Shown one piece after another: positions 49,686 through 59,171 of a DNA stretch of 64,000 nucleotides; positions within the stretch are counted from its first letter, which is position 1; each line of letters begins with the position of its first letter. The stretch spans positions 434,001 through 498,000 of the forward strand of contig NC_007510.1 in NCBI RefSeq assembly GCF_000012945.1, read 5' to 3'. This DNA is from Burkholderia lata (GTDB lineage: Bacteria; Pseudomonadota; Gammaproteobacteria; Burkholderiales; Burkholderiaceae). Under the pieces are notes generated by a model. That model saw only the letters and a program-made list of their open reading frames with translations. It ran no database searches and was not told the DNA's origin. Both the position numbers and the translations under genes were made by a program.

Positions 49686-50555
49686 ATGACCGAGCGTTCG
49701 ACACCGCGCGTCAGCATTGCTTTCGCCGCCCGCGACGGATTCCAGCTCAAGGGAACCTATTTCCCGGCGTCCGACGGCGATCGTTCCCCCGTGCTCATCT
49801 GCCCCGCGACAGGAATCCGACAATCCTTTTATTTCCCGTTCGCGGATTGGCTGCGCAAAGACGGCCATTCGACGTTTGTATTCGATTATCGGGGGATCGG
49901 CGCGTCGCTCGGTACGAATCACGTTCGCCAATCCCGAGCGCGGAAACAGGATTGGGGGCAACTCGACATGCCCGCGGCGCTCGAGTGGCTCCTTGGCGAA
50001 ACCGGTGCGCACGACGCACATTTGATCGGACATAGCGCAGGCGCGCAACTGGTCGGCCTGATGCCGAATCATGCGTCGGTTCGTTCGTTGTGCGCCATCT
50101 CTGCGTCTTCCGGGTATGTCGGCAACATTCGCTGGCCAAAGCGTTTCGCGGCCCTGCTGCTTGCGCATATGTATGTGCCGATTTCCGTTCGGTTGCTCGG
50201 TTACGTTCCGGCCAGGGTACTCGGCTGGGGCGATGATCTGCCGCCGTGTATCGGACTTCAGTGGGCCCGATGGTGCCGTCGGCCGGGATATGTGGCGAAC
50301 GAATTCGGAGCAGGGGTGGCACGCCACTACTACGACGAATTTACCGCTCCCGTCACCATTGTGGCCGCAACCGACGATCCGCTTGCCACGCCGGCCAATA
50401 TCGCAGATTGGCTGCGCCTGCTGCCGAGAGCCAGGTCCGACGTCCACTTCATCCATCCAGAAAATCCCGACGGCCGCGCAATTGGGCACGTCGGCATGTT
50501 CCGCCGCGAGCATTCGTCGCTGTGGCCGGAACTCACCAGAGGGTTGCTGCGCTGA
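49686..50555 (+). CDS. Alpha/beta hydrolase
   Basis: 289 residues from ATG 49686 (MTERSTPRVSIAF). An earlier GTG at 49584 in frame is possible but adds unlikely residues. The nucleophile elbow GHSAGAQ is in HLIGHSAGAQLVGLM; STFVFDYRGIGASLGTN is the oxyanion/HGG-like region and Asp is in VAATDDPLATP. His near the end is in AIGHVGMFR. The family includes esterases and lipases; the substrate is not known. Codon use is slightly less GC-biased than in its neighbours. Confidence 0.85.
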   Translation: MTERSTPRVSIAFAARDGFQLKGTYFPASDGDRSPVLICPATGIRQSFYFPFADWLRKDGHSTFVFDYRGIGASLGTNHVRQSRARKQDWGQLDMPAALEWLLGETGAHDAHLIGHSAGAQLVGLMPNHASVRSLCAISASSGYVGNIRWPKRFAALLLAHMYVPISVRLLGYVPARVLGWGDDLPPCIGLQWARWCRRPGYVANEFGAGVARHYYDEFTAPVTIVAATDDPLATPANIADWLRLLPRARSDVHFIHPENPDGRAIGHVGMFRREHSSLWPELTRGLLR

Positions 50556-50662
50556 CAGCGCGTGTCGATCAGACGAGCGCAATCAGTTTTGCGCCCAACG
50601 TGACCGGATCGAAATCCGGTCATCGGAGCCAGTCATGACAAGGCCGGTGCACCGAAAAGAAA

Positions 50663-50686
50663 AAAGCCCGCATAAGCGGGCTTTTC
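50663..50686. terminator. Bidirectional rho-independent terminator
   Basis: AAAAGCCCGC, loop ATAA, GCGGGCTTTT, between the hydrolase (+) and ychF (-). Confidence 0.92.
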
Positions 50687-50707
50687 ACTGAGACGATAAC
50701 GCGACGC

Positions 50708-51802
50708 TCAGACGTTGAACAGGAAGTTCATCACGTCGCCGTCGTGCACGACATATTCCTTCCCTTCCGCGCGCATCTTGCCGGCTTCCTTCGCGCCTTG
50801 CTCGCCCTTGAACGTGACGTAGTCGTCGAACGCGATCGTCTGCGCGCGGATGAAGCCGCGCTCGAAGTCGGTGTGGATCACGCCGGCCGCCTGCGGTGCC
50901 GTGTCGCCGATATGGATCGTCCACGCACGGACTTCCTTCACACCCGCGGTGAAGTAGGTCTGCAGGCCGAGCAGCTTGAAGCCCGCGCGGATCACGCGGT
51001 CGAGGCCCGGCTCCTGCATGCCCATGTCGGCGAGGAACGCTTCCTTGTCCGCATCGTCGAGATCGGCGATTTCCGCCTCGATCGCCGCGCACACGGCCAC
51101 GACCGGCGCATTCTCGCTTTCCGCGTACTTGCGGACCGCGTCGAGGTGCGGGTTGTTCTCGAAACCGTCGTCCTTCACGTTGGCGACATACATCGTCGGC
51201 TTCGCGGTAATCAGGCAGAACGGCTTGAGCAGCGCCTCTTCGTCGTCCGACAGCGTGAGGCCGCGCACGGCCTTGCCCTGGTCGAGTTGCGCGCGCACCT
51301 TCTCGAGCACGGCGACGAGCTTGCCCGCTTCCTTGTCGTTGCCCGACTTCGCCGCCTTCGAATAACGCGTGAGCGCCTTCTCGACGGTGCCGAGGTCGGC
51401 GAGCGCGAGTTCCGTGTTGATCACTTCGATGTCGTCGATCGGGCTGACCTTGCCGGCGACGTGAATGACGTTCTCGTCTTCGAAGCAGCGCACGACGTGC
51501 GTGATCGCGTCGGTTTCGCGGATGTTCGCGAGGAACTGGTTGCCGAGGCCTTCACCCTTGCTCGCGCCCGCGACGAGGCCCGCGATGTCGACGAATTCGA
51601 CGACGGCCGGCACGACACGCTCCGGCTTGACGATCTCGGAGAGCGCCTTCAGGCGCGTATCGGGCACTTCGACGATGCCGACGTTCGGCTCGATCGTGCA
51701 GAACGGGTAGTTCTCGGCGGCGATGCCGGCCTTGGTCAGCGCATTGAACAGGGTGGACTTGCCGACGTTGGGCAAGCCGACGATGCCGCATTTGAGACTC
51801 AT
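50708..51802 (-). CDS. ychF: YchF/Obg-family redox-regulated ATPase
   Basis: 364 residues from ATG 51802. The P-loop GLPNVGKS is at residues 9-16; the guanine-specificity motif NKxD is replaced ([10 protein letters not shown]), as in YchF, which prefers ATP. The C-terminal TGS-like domain ([35 protein letters not shown]) is intact. YchF is a ribosome-associated regulator of the oxidative-stress response. Confidence 0.98.
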   Translation of the reverse strand: MSLKCGIVGLPNVGKSTLFNALTKAGIAAENYPFCTIEPNVGIVEVPDTRLKALSEIVKPERVVPAVVEFVDIAGLVAGASKGEGLGNQFLANIRETDAITHVVRCFEDENVIHVAGKVSPIDDIEVINTELALADLGTVEKALTRYSKAAKSGNDKEAGKLVAVLEKVRAQLDQGKAVRGLTLSDDEEALLKPFCLITAKPTMYVANVKDDGFENNPHLDAVRKYAESENAPVVAVCAAIEAEIADLDDADKEAFLADMGMQEPGLDRVIRAGFKLLGLQTYFTAGVKEVRAWTIHIGDTAPQAAGVIHTDFERGFIRAQTIAFDDYVTFKGEQGAKEAGKMRAEGKEYVVHDGDVMNFLFNV

Positions 51803-52057
51803 GGAATCCTTCGGACGGGTAAGGCGGCGCGGCCGGACAGGGCACGGCGGCGCGGGAAAAAAGGGCGGCCGGCGCTTGGGGCGCGGCGGGCCGACGGTCA
51901 AAGGCGCTATTGTACCGTGCCGGCGCCCCGGATTCCGGGCTGGCGCCGAACGGCCGATGCGACGGGCCGCCACGCCGCGGCATCGGCCTGCGATTCTGCT
52001 GATTTCCCGCAAAGTCCGGCCGCGTAAGGGTTTGGCCCCGCGGCTATAATGCCCGCC

Positions 52058-53227
52058 ATGACTGCCCACCACACCTTCGACGTCGCCGTGGTCGGCGGCG
52101 GGCTCGTCGGCAAGACGGCCGCGCTCGCGCTGACCCAGTCCGGCTACAAGACAGCCTTGCTCGCCCAGCCGGCCACGCCGCGCCCCGCCGATCTCGCATT
52201 CGACACGCGCGTCTACGCACTGTCCACCAGTTCGCAGGCGCTGCTCGAGCGGCTGCGGGTCTGGCAGGCGCTCGATCACAGCCGGCTCGCACCGGTCTAC
52301 GACATGCGCGTGTACGGCGATGCCCACGCGGAACTGCATTTCTCCGCGTATCAGGCTTCCGTGCCGCAGCTCGCGTGGATCGCTGAATCGTCGCTGGTCG
52401 AGGCGTCGCTCGACGCCGCGCTGCGGTTCCAGCCGAATCTCACGTGGTTCGACGCGCGCGCACAGGGCTTCGACGTGCGCGACGACGCGGCCGTGCTCAC
52501 GCTGTCGTCGGGGCAGGTGCTGGAAGCGGACCTCATCGTCGGCGCCGATGGCGCGCATTCATGGGTGCGCTCGCAAATGGGGGCCAAAGTCGAGCGACGC
52601 GACTACCGGCAAACCGGCGTCGTCGCGAACTTCAAGGCGTCGCTGCCGCACCGCGAGACGGCCTACCAGTGGTTCCACGAAGGCGAGATCGTCGCGCTGT
52701 TGCCGCTGCCGGACGGCCATGTGTCGCTCGTCTGGTCCGCGCACACCGCGCATGCGGACGAATTGCTCGCGCTCGACCCGGCGCAGCTCGCGGCCGAGGT
52801 CGAGCGCGTGTCGCATGGGCAGGTCGGCACCCTCGACTGCGTGACGCCGGCCGCCGGCTTCCCGCTGGCGCTGCAGACGGTCGACAAGCTGATCGCGCCG
52901 CGCGTCGCGCTCGTCGGCGATGCCGCGCACCTGATCCACCCGCTCGCGGGGCAGGGGATGAACCTCGGGCTGCGCGACGTCGCGGCGCTTGCCGACGCGA
53001 TCGCCGGCAAGGAAAGCTTCCGCAACCTCGGCGATACGGTGCTGCTGCGTCGCTACGAGCGTTCGCGCCGCGAGGACATCCGTGCGCTGATGGTCGCGAC
53101 CGACGGGCTGCAGCGGCTGTTCGCGGTGCCGGGCTCGCTCGCGAAGGCCGTGCGCAACGCGGGCATGGCCTTCGTCGGCGCGCAGCCGCTCGTGAAGCGC
53201 TGGCTCGTGTCGGCCGCGCTCGGCTGA
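52058..53227 (+). CDS. FAD-dependent hydroxylase, UbiH/UbiF family
   Basis: 389 residues from ATG 52058; ATG 52049 is an alternative start. The dinucleotide motif is [17 protein letters not shown], the second FAD motif [14 protein letters not shown], and the third [25 protein letters not shown]. These are the marks of ubiquinone-ring hydroxylases (UbiH, UbiF, UbiI). Which carbon it hydroxylates is not clear. A TATAAT sits eight bases before the ATG (52045-52050), so the mRNA may be leaderless. Confidence 0.9.
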   Translation: MTAHHTFDVAVVGGGLVGKTAALALTQSGYKTALLAQPATPRPADLAFDTRVYALSTSSQALLERLRVWQALDHSRLAPVYDMRVYGDAHAELHFSAYQASVPQLAWIAESSLVEASLDAALRFQPNLTWFDARAQGFDVRDDAAVLTLSSGQVLEADLIVGADGAHSWVRSQMGAKVERRDYRQTGVVANFKASLPHRETAYQWFHEGEIVALLPLPDGHVSLVWSAHTAHADELLALDPAQLAAEVERVSHGQVGTLDCVTPAAGFPLALQTVDKLIAPRVALVGDAAHLIHPLAGQGMNLGLRDVAALADAIAGKESFRNLGDTVLLRRYERSRREDIRALMVATDGLQRLFAVPGSLAKAVRNAGMAFVGAQPLVKRWLVSAALG

Positions 53228-53317
53228 TCGAACCTTCCGCCGCTTCGCCGGTCGGACACGGTTCCGTTACGGCGTACACTGTGCCGTGCACACCGATTGA
53301 GCTGAAGGAAGATTTCG

Positions 53318-54046
53318 ATGAAAAAAACGATCCGCATCGCGTCGCTGGCGCTGGCCGTCACGATGGCGACGCTTGGCTGCACCGCGCAGGCCGACCAGAC
53401 CACCGACAAGCTGAAAGCGACGCTGCAGGCCCGTCTCGGCAGCGACGCGCCGATCAAGAGCGTGTCGAAAGCGCCGGTCGCCGGCCTTTACGAAGTGAAC
53501 CTCGGCTCGCAGATCATCTATAGCGATGCGGCAGGCGACTACGTGCTGCTCGGCGATCTCGTCGACACCAAGACGCACAAGAACCTGACCGACGCTCGCC
53601 TGTCCGAAATCAACAAGATCGACTTCGCGAGCCTGCCGTTCGCGAATGCGATCAAGGTCGTCAAGGGCAACGGCGCCCGCAAGATCGCGGTGTTCTCCGA
53701 TCCGAACTGCCCGTACTGCAAGAAGCTCGAGACGACGCTGCAGTCGGTCGACAATGTGACCGTCTACACGTTCCTGTACCCGGTGCTGTCGCCGGATTCG
53801 ACCGCGAAGTCGAAGGCGATCTGGTGTGCGACCGACCGCGCGAAAACGTGGCAGAGCTGGATGCTCGACCATCGTGCACCGTCCGGCGCCGGTAGCTGCG
53901 ATACCACCGCGCTCGACAAGAACCTCGCGCTCGGCCGCGGGATGAATGTCACGGGCACGCCGACGATCTTCCTGCCGGACGGCCGCCGCCTGCCGGGCGC
54001 CGTGTCGGCCGACCAGCTCAATCAGGCGCTCGCCTCGAGCAAGTAA
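53318..54046 (+). CDS. dsbC: DsbC-type periplasmic disulfide isomerase
   Basis: 242 residues. The signal peptide runs to about ATLGCTAQA; although it has a cysteine, no good lipobox is seen. The N-terminal dimer domain has LYEVNLGSQIIYSDAAGDYVL, and the thioredoxin domain has the active site CPYC at residues 131-134 (VFSDPNCPYCKKLE), with the cis-Pro in VTGTPTIFLPDGRR. It corrects wrong disulfides in the periplasm. Confidence 0.95.
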   Translation: MKKTIRIASLALAVTMATLGCTAQADQTTDKLKATLQARLGSDAPIKSVSKAPVAGLYEVNLGSQIIYSDAAGDYVLLGDLVDTKTHKNLTDARLSEINKIDFASLPFANAIKVVKGNGARKIAVFSDPNCPYCKKLETTLQSVDNVTVYTFLYPVLSPDSTAKSKAIWCATDRAKTWQSWMLDHRAPSGAGSCDTTALDKNLALGRGMNVTGTPTIFLPDGRRLPGAVSADQLNQALASSK

Positions 54047-54149
54047 CCGACCACACGCCGGGCCGCATGGCCTGGCCAGCGAGGGGCGCCCGCATCTGCC
54101 GGCGCCTCTCTTCGTTTCCGCCGCCGTATTCGACCGACCGATTGCCACG

Positions 54150-55949
54150 ATGACCCAGCCGATCCGCTATTCGATTGTCCCGAAAGATCTTGCCGCGCAC
54201 CTGTTCGAAGTGTCGGTGACGGTCACCGATCCCGACCCCGAAGGCCAGCGCTTTTCGCTGCCGGTGTGGATCCCGGGGAGCTACCTCGTGCGCGAGTTCG
54301 CGCGCAACATCGTGACGCTCGGCGCATTCAACGATGCGGGCCGCAAGGTGCGGATCGCGAAGACCGACAAGCACACGTGGCAGGCCGCGCCCGTGAGCGG
54401 CACGCTGACGCTGCGCTACGACGTGTATGCATGGGACCTGTCGGTGCGCTCCGCGTATCTCGACGAATCGGGCGGCTTCTTCAACGCGACGGCCGTGTTC
54501 CTGAGCGTCGCCGGCCGTGAGGACGCGCCGTGTGAAGTCGACATCGCGAAGCCGGCCGGCGCGGCATTCCGCGCGTGGCGTGTCGGCACGTCGCTGCCCG
54601 AGGGGCGCGGCACCAAGCGTTATGCGTTCGGCGCCTACCGCGCGTCGAACTACGACGAGCTCTCCGACCATCCGGTGACGATCGGCGAATTCGCGCTCGC
54701 GACGTTCGATGCGCACGGTGTGCCGCACGACATCGTGATCGCGGGGCGCGTGACGCAGCTCGACATGGAGCGCCTGCGCGCCGACCTGAAGCGCGTGTGT
54801 GAAGCACAGATCGCGCTGTTCGAGCCGAAATCGAAGAAGGCGCCGATGGACCGCTACGTGTTCATGACGCTGGCGGTCAGCGACGGCTACGGCGGCCTCG
54901 AGCACCGCGCGTCGACCGCGCTGATCTGCAACCGCACCGACCTGCCGGTGAAGGGGCGGCCCGAAACGACGGAAGGCTATCGCACGTATCTCGGTCTCTG
55001 CAGCCACGAGTACTTCCACACGTGGAACGTGAAGCGCATCAAGCCGGCGGCGTTCGTGCCGTACGACCTGTCGAAGGAAAACTACACGTCGCTGCTGTGG
55101 CTGTTCGAAGGCTTCACGTCGTATTACGACGACCTGATGCTGGTGCGCAGCGGGCTGATGTCGCAGGACGAATATTTCGCGGCGCTCGGCCGCACCGTCG
55201 GCGGTGTGCTGCGCGGCACGGGGCGCCTGAAGCAGAGCGTCGCCGACAGCTCGTTCGACGCATGGATCAAGTACTACCGCCAGGACGAGAACGCGACCAA
55301 CGCGATCGTCAGCTACTACACGAAGGGTTCGCTCGTCGCGCTCGCCTTCGATCTCGCGATCCGCGCGCAGACGCGCAACAGGAAGTCGCTCGACGACGTG
55401 ATGCGCCTGCTGTGGCAGCGCTACGGCCGCGACTTCTACCGCGGCAAGCAGGCGGGCGTCGAGGAAGACGAAGTCGAGGCGCTGATCGAAGCGGCGACGG
55501 GCGTTGCGCTCGGCCGTCTGTTCGCCGATGCCGTGCACGGCACGCGCGACCTGCCGCTCGCCGAACTGCTTGCACCGTTCGGCGTGACGCTCGCGCCCGA
55601 TGTCGTGAATGGCACGACCGCGAAGCCGACGATCGGCGCGCGCCTGCGCGGCGGCGCGGACTGCACGTTCGCGGCTGTCTACGAAGGCGGCGCCGCACAT
55701 CGCGCGGGGCTGTCGGCCGGCGACACGCTGATCGCGGTCGACGGGCTGCGCGTCACGGGCACCAACCTCGACGCACTGCTCGCGCGCTACCGGCCGGGTG
55801 ACAAGGTCGAGGTTCACGCGTTCCGGCGCGACGAGCTGCGCACCGCGAAACTGAAGCTCGACGGCCCGGAAGTCACGCGCTACCGGCTGACGGCGGCGGC
55901 GAAGCCGGCTGCGGTCTCGAAGGCCCGGGAGGCTTGGCTGAAGGGTTGA
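54150..55949 (+). CDS. M61-family glycyl aminopeptidase with PDZ domain
   Basis: 599 residues from ATG 54150. The zinc site is HEYFHTWNVKRI with Glu in LWLFEGFTSYYDDL, and the MEN-like exopeptidase motif is GGLEHRAS. A C-terminal PDZ domain has the binding loop in FAAVYEGGAAHRAGLSAGD. No signal peptide is seen, so it is probably cytoplasmic. The family removes N-terminal glycine or alanine. Confidence 0.93.
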   Translation: MTQPIRYSIVPKDLAAHLFEVSVTVTDPDPEGQRFSLPVWIPGSYLVREFARNIVTLGAFNDAGRKVRIAKTDKHTWQAAPVSGTLTLRYDVYAWDLSVRSAYLDESGGFFNATAVFLSVAGREDAPCEVDIAKPAGAAFRAWRVGTSLPEGRGTKRYAFGAYRASNYDELSDHPVTIGEFALATFDAHGVPHDIVIAGRVTQLDMERLRADLKRVCEAQIALFEPKSKKAPMDRYVFMTLAVSDGYGGLEHRASTALICNRTDLPVKGRPETTEGYRTYLGLCSHEYFHTWNVKRIKPAAFVPYDLSKENYTSLLWLFEGFTSYYDDLMLVRSGLMSQDEYFAALGRTVGGVLRGTGRLKQSVADSSFDAWIKYYRQDENATNAIVSYYTKGSLVALAFDLAIRAQTRNRKSLDDVMRLLWQRYGRDFYRGKQAGVEEDEVEALIEAATGVALGRLFADAVHGTRDLPLAELLAPFGVTLAPDVVNGTTAKPTIGARLRGGADCTFAAVYEGGAAHRAGLSAGDTLIAVDGLRVTGTNLDALLARYRPGDKVEVHAFRRDELRTAKLKLDGPEVTRYRLTAAAKPAAVSKAREAWLKG

Positions 55950-55981
55950 GCGGTCTGAAGCGGGTATCGGGGCGGGATCAA

Positions 55982-56007
55982 GGATTGTTCTGCTGCTGCA
56001 ACAATCC
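55982..56007. promoter_or_regulatory. Inverted repeat upstream of azoR
   Basis: GGATTGTT (55982-55989) and AACAATCC (56000-56007) form a perfect 8-bp inverted repeat with a 10-base spacer, about 90 bases before the azoR start. There is no T-run on either side; an operator is likelier than a terminator. Confidence 0.45.
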
Positions 56008-56096
56008 GTCGCCTTGAACCCGCTTTTTCGCGGTCATGCGGCCACGCACAATGGCGTCACTCGCGCTACCAAAGCGCAACCCTACTGGAGCCTGAC

Positions 56097-56693
56097 ATGA
56101 CGACCATTCTGCAAATCAATTCCGCTGCACGTTCGCAAGGTGCGCAATCCACGCTGCTGGCCAACGAACTGACGGCAAAGCTGCAACAATCGAACCCCGG
56201 CGCGAAGGTCGTGGTTCGCGACTTGCTGGCCGATGCACTGCCGCACCTCGACGAATCGGTGCTCGGCGCATTCTTCACGCCGGCCGACAAGCGCACCGCG
56301 GAACAGAATGCGATCGTCGCGAAGAGCGATGCACTGATCGCAGAACTGCAAGCAGCCGACGTCATCGTGATCGGCGCACCGATGTACAACTTCGGCATCT
56401 CGTCGCAACTGAAGACGTACTTCGACTGGATCGCACGTGCAGGCGTCACGTTCCGCTACACCGAGAACGGTCCGGAAGGCCTGATCAAGGGCAAGAAGGT
56501 TCACGTGGTGACGGCCCGTGGCGGCAAGTACGCCGGTACGCCGAACGACAGCCAGACCCCGTACCTGCGCACGTTCCTCGGCTTCGTCGGCATGACCGAC
56601 GTGAACTTCATCTTCGCGGAAGGCCTGAACCTCGGCCCGGATGCGCAAAGCGCCGCGCTGGCCGGCGCACGCGAAGCGATCGCCGCCGCGTAA
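56097..56693 (+). CDS. azoR: FMN-dependent NADH-azoreductase
   Basis: 198 residues. [22 protein letters not shown] is the flavodoxin-like start, and [38 protein letters not shown] and [17 protein letters not shown] are typical of AzoR. The enzyme reduces azo dyes and quinones, probably in defence against electrophiles. An inverted repeat lies upstream. Confidence 0.95.
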   Translation: MTTILQINSAARSQGAQSTLLANELTAKLQQSNPGAKVVVRDLLADALPHLDESVLGAFFTPADKRTAEQNAIVAKSDALIAELQAADVIVIGAPMYNFGISSQLKTYFDWIARAGVTFRYTENGPEGLIKGKKVHVVTARGGKYAGTPNDSQTPYLRTFLGFVGMTDVNFIFAEGLNLGPDAQSAALAGAREAIAAA

Positions 56694-56734
56694 GGTCGAT
56701 GCGGGTGCGCCGCACCCGCAGCATCGCCCGATAA

Positions 56735-56770
56735 AAAAACGCCGCGTCCCGAAAGGGGCGCGGCGTTTTT
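56735..56770. terminator. Bidirectional rho-independent terminator
   Basis: AAAAACGCCGCGTCCC, loop GAAA, GGGGCGCGGCGTTTTT, with one T-G wobble. It ends azoR (+) and the ung end (-) of the trp unit. A second hairpin, GCGGGTGCG with CGCACCCGC, lies just before it at 56701-56719. Confidence 0.92.
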
Positions 56771-56812
56771 GCATGCCGGCTGGCGTGGCCGAAAGAATCG
56801 GCGGCGCGGCCG

Positions 56813-57718
56813 CTATGCGAGCGTTTCGGCCACTTCCGGCAGGCGCCAGTCGATCGGTTCGCGGTCTGCCTCGACCAGATAGTCGTTCGCGAGCGCGAAA
56901 TGGCGGCAGCCGAGGAAGCCACGGTGCGCGGACAGCGGCGACGGATGCGGCGCCTCGAGCACGCAGTGCGCGCTCGCGTCGAACAGCGCGCGCTTCGCCT
57001 GCGCGTGTGCGCCCCACAGCATGAAGACGAGCCCGCGATGGCGGCCGGCGAGTTCGCGGATCAGCGTGTCCGTGCACTGCTCCCAGCCGCGCTTCGCATG
57101 GCTCGCTGCGGCACCGCGCTCGACCGTGAGCACCGTGTTGAGCAGCAGCACGCCCTGGCGTGCCCAGGTGTCGAGGCAGCCGTGGCGCGGCGTGTCATGA
57201 CCGAAGTTCGCGGCGATTTCCTTGAAGATGTTGCGCAGCGACGGCGGGGTGCGCACGGCCGGCGGCACCGAGAACGCGAGCCCGTGCGCCTGCGGCGTGC
57301 CGCGATCGTCGCCGTGGTACGGATCCTGGCCGAGGATCACGACTTTGACGTCGTCCGGGCTCGTCAGGCGCAGCGCGCGGAACACGTCGGTCGGGTAGAC
57401 CGTCTTGCCGGCCGCACGCTCGTCATCGACGAAGCGACACAGCGGCGCGTACGCGTCGCTGTCGGTAAAGGGCTTCAGCACGTCGCGCCAGACGGTCGGC
57501 AGCGCGTCGAATTGCGCGGCGAGGTGCGGAACGTCGGCGGCAGCGGGCTGTGGCGCCGTCGGGGCCGCAGCCGGAGCAGCGGCTTTCTTTGCGGGCTTGC
57601 GTCCGGCCGCGGGCGCGTCGGGCGCCGGGGACGGAATATCGGCCGGTGCCGTTTCCGGCACGGGATCGTCGAACAGCGACGCCTGTTGCGGCGCGCGGGG
57701 AGTCTTGCGGGTTGCCAT
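56813..57718 (-). CDS. ung: Uracil-DNA glycosylase, with N-terminal tail
   Basis: 301 residues. The water-activating motif GQDPYHG has Asp132, and HPSPLSAHRGF is the DNA-intercalation loop; both are intact. The first ~65 residues are an Ala/Pro-rich, probably disordered tail absent from Escherichia coli Ung (229 residues). The tail starts with QASLFDDP, whose QASLF (residues 12-16) fits the sliding-clamp binding pattern QxxLF. The gene is 12 bp after the CYTH gene and is the last gene of the trp unit. Confidence 0.96.
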   Translation of the reverse strand: MATRKTPRAPQQASLFDDPVPETAPADIPSPAPDAPAAGRKPAKKAAAPAAAPTAPQPAAADVPHLAAQFDALPTVWRDVLKPFTDSDAYAPLCRFVDDERAAGKTVYPTDVFRALRLTSPDDVKVVILGQDPYHGDDRGTPQAHGLAFSVPPAVRTPPSLRNIFKEIAANFGHDTPRHGCLDTWARQGVLLLNTVLTVERGAAASHAKRGWEQCTDTLIRELAGRHRGLVFMLWGAHAQAKRALFDASAHCVLEAPHPSPLSAHRGFLGCRHFALANDYLVEADREPIDWRLPEVAETLA

Positions 57719-57730
57719 GCGTGATGCGGG

Positions 57731-58357
57731 TTATTGCGCGCGCAGCCGGTAGCCGCGCTGCGCCTTGCTGATGTTGTCGGGAGCGAGGCCCGGCAGCGCT
57801 TGCTGCAGTTCGGCGGCGAGCGTTGCGAGCGCCGCTTCCGGGCCGTCGATCAGTTCGAGTTCGATTTCGCTGATCGGTTCGCGGCGCGTTTCGTGTTCCG
57901 CCTGGACGACGATCTCGCCGAGGTCCACTGCGGCTTCGACGGTTGCGCCGCCGATTGCGATGCGCCACAGCGTACGCGAAAAATCCGTGCGGAACAGCGC
58001 CGACAGTGTGCCGGCCGCGTCATTCAGCGCGGCGGCGGCTTCCGGCACGTCGCAGGCCGCGACGAGCGCAGCGATCTCGAGTGCGTCGCCGGCGACCGGC
58101 AGCTCCCATTCGTGGCGGCGATGCAGGCCGCCTTCCGCGCTGCCGACCGTCTTGAACGTCTGCAACCAGCCTTGCGGCGCGCGGCGCACGCGCACTGCGC
58201 TCTTCGAGCGGGCCAGCGCGAGATCGGGCGTGTCGTAATAGACGTTCGCGAGCGTGATGTCGTGACCGGGTTCGCCGGTCAGCGTCTCGAAGAAGCGTCG
58301 CGCGGCGTCGGCCTGGCCGGCCGGCAGCGCGAGCTTGATTTCCTTTTCGATCGCCAT
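57731..58357 (-). CDS. CYTH-domain protein (triphosphate tunnel metalloenzyme)
   Basis: 208 residues. The ExExK motif is EKEIK at residues 4-8 ([11 protein letters not shown]), and the barrel-lining ARSKSAVRVRRAP, QTFKT and EIELELIDG follow. The family includes inorganic triphosphatases such as YgiF and thiamine triphosphatases. It overlaps the trpC stop by one base (TGATG), so it is co-translated with trpC. Its link with tryptophan synthesis is not clear. Confidence 0.93.
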   Translation of the reverse strand: MAIEKEIKLALPAGQADAARRFFETLTGEPGHDITLANVYYDTPDLALARSKSAVRVRRAPQGWLQTFKTVGSAEGGLHRRHEWELPVAGDALEIAALVAACDVPEAAAALNDAAGTLSALFRTDFSRTLWRIAIGGATVEAAVDLGEIVVQAEHETRREPISEIELELIDGPEAALATLAAELQQALPGLAPDNISKAQRGYRLRAQ

Positions 58358-59142
58358 CAGAAGAACATCCGCGCGAGCTCTTCGCCCGGCTGGTCGGCGC
58401 GCATGAATGCTTCGCCGACGAGGAACGTGTTCACGTTCGCCGCACGCATCGTGTCGACGTCGGTGCGCGACAGGATGCCCGATTCGGTCACGACGATGCG
58501 GTCAGACGGAATCATGTCGAGCATGTCGAGCGTGGTCTGGATCGACGTCTCGAACGTGCGCAGGTTGCGGTTGTTGATGCCGAGCAGCGGCGTCTTGAGC
58601 GTCAGCGCCTGTTCCATCTCGTTGCGGTCGTGGACTTCGACCAGCACCGCGAGGCCGAGCGAGTGCGCATACGCTTCGAGATCCTGCATCAGCGGCGTGT
58701 CGAGCGCGGCGGCGATCAGCAGGATCGCGTCGGCGCCCATCGCGCGCGCTTCCATGATCTGGTACGCGTCGACGATGAAGTCCTTGCGCAGCACCGGCAG
58801 CGTGCAGGCCGCGCGCGCTTCCTCGAGGTAGCGGACGCTGCCCTGGAAGAACTGTTCGTCGGTCAGCACCGACAGGCACGCGGCGCCGTGCTCGGCATAC
58901 GAACGCGCGATGTCGGCCGGCACGAAATGCTCGCGCAGCACGCCTTTCGACGGGCTGGCTTTCTTGATTTCGGAAATCACGGCCGCGTGGCCGGCCGCAT
59001 GCTTCGCGCGCAGTGCGCCGACGAAGTCGCGCAGGTCGCGTGCCGATGCTTCCAGTTTCAGTGCCTCGAGCGGCGCGCTGCGCATGGCCGCTGCGACTTC
59101 TTCGCGCTTGACGGCGATGATTCGGTCGAGAATGTCGCTCAT
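58357..59142 (-). CDS. trpC: Indole-3-glycerol phosphate synthase
   Basis: 261 residues. [19 protein letters not shown] has the catalytic Lys region, [31 protein letters not shown] and [14 protein letters not shown] are family marks, and [14 protein letters not shown] ends the active site. It is a single-domain enzyme without the TrpF fusion of enterobacteria. It closes the indole ring in tryptophan synthesis. Confidence 0.98.
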   Translation of the reverse strand: MSDILDRIIAVKREEVAAAMRSAPLEALKLEASARDLRDFVGALRAKHAAGHAAVISEIKKASPSKGVLREHFVPADIARSYAEHGAACLSVLTDEQFFQGSVRYLEEARAACTLPVLRKDFIVDAYQIMEARAMGADAILLIAAALDTPLMQDLEAYAHSLGLAVLVEVHDRNEMEQALTLKTPLLGINNRNLRTFETSIQTTLDMLDMIPSDRIVVTESGILSRTDVDTMRAANVNTFLVGEAFMRADQPGEELARMFF

Positions 59143-59171
59143 GTGGATTCCTGCTTGATTCGTAAGGGGAG

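Noticed and set aside
49414..49689. 91-codon + strand frame before the alpha/beta hydrolase
   Set aside because: Begins in the terminator T-run, overlaps the next gene and lacks family likeness.
49554..50582. 342-codon - strand frame opposite the alpha/beta hydrolase
   Set aside because: The + strand frame has GHSAG and a full hydrolase layout; the - strand translation has no recognisable pattern.
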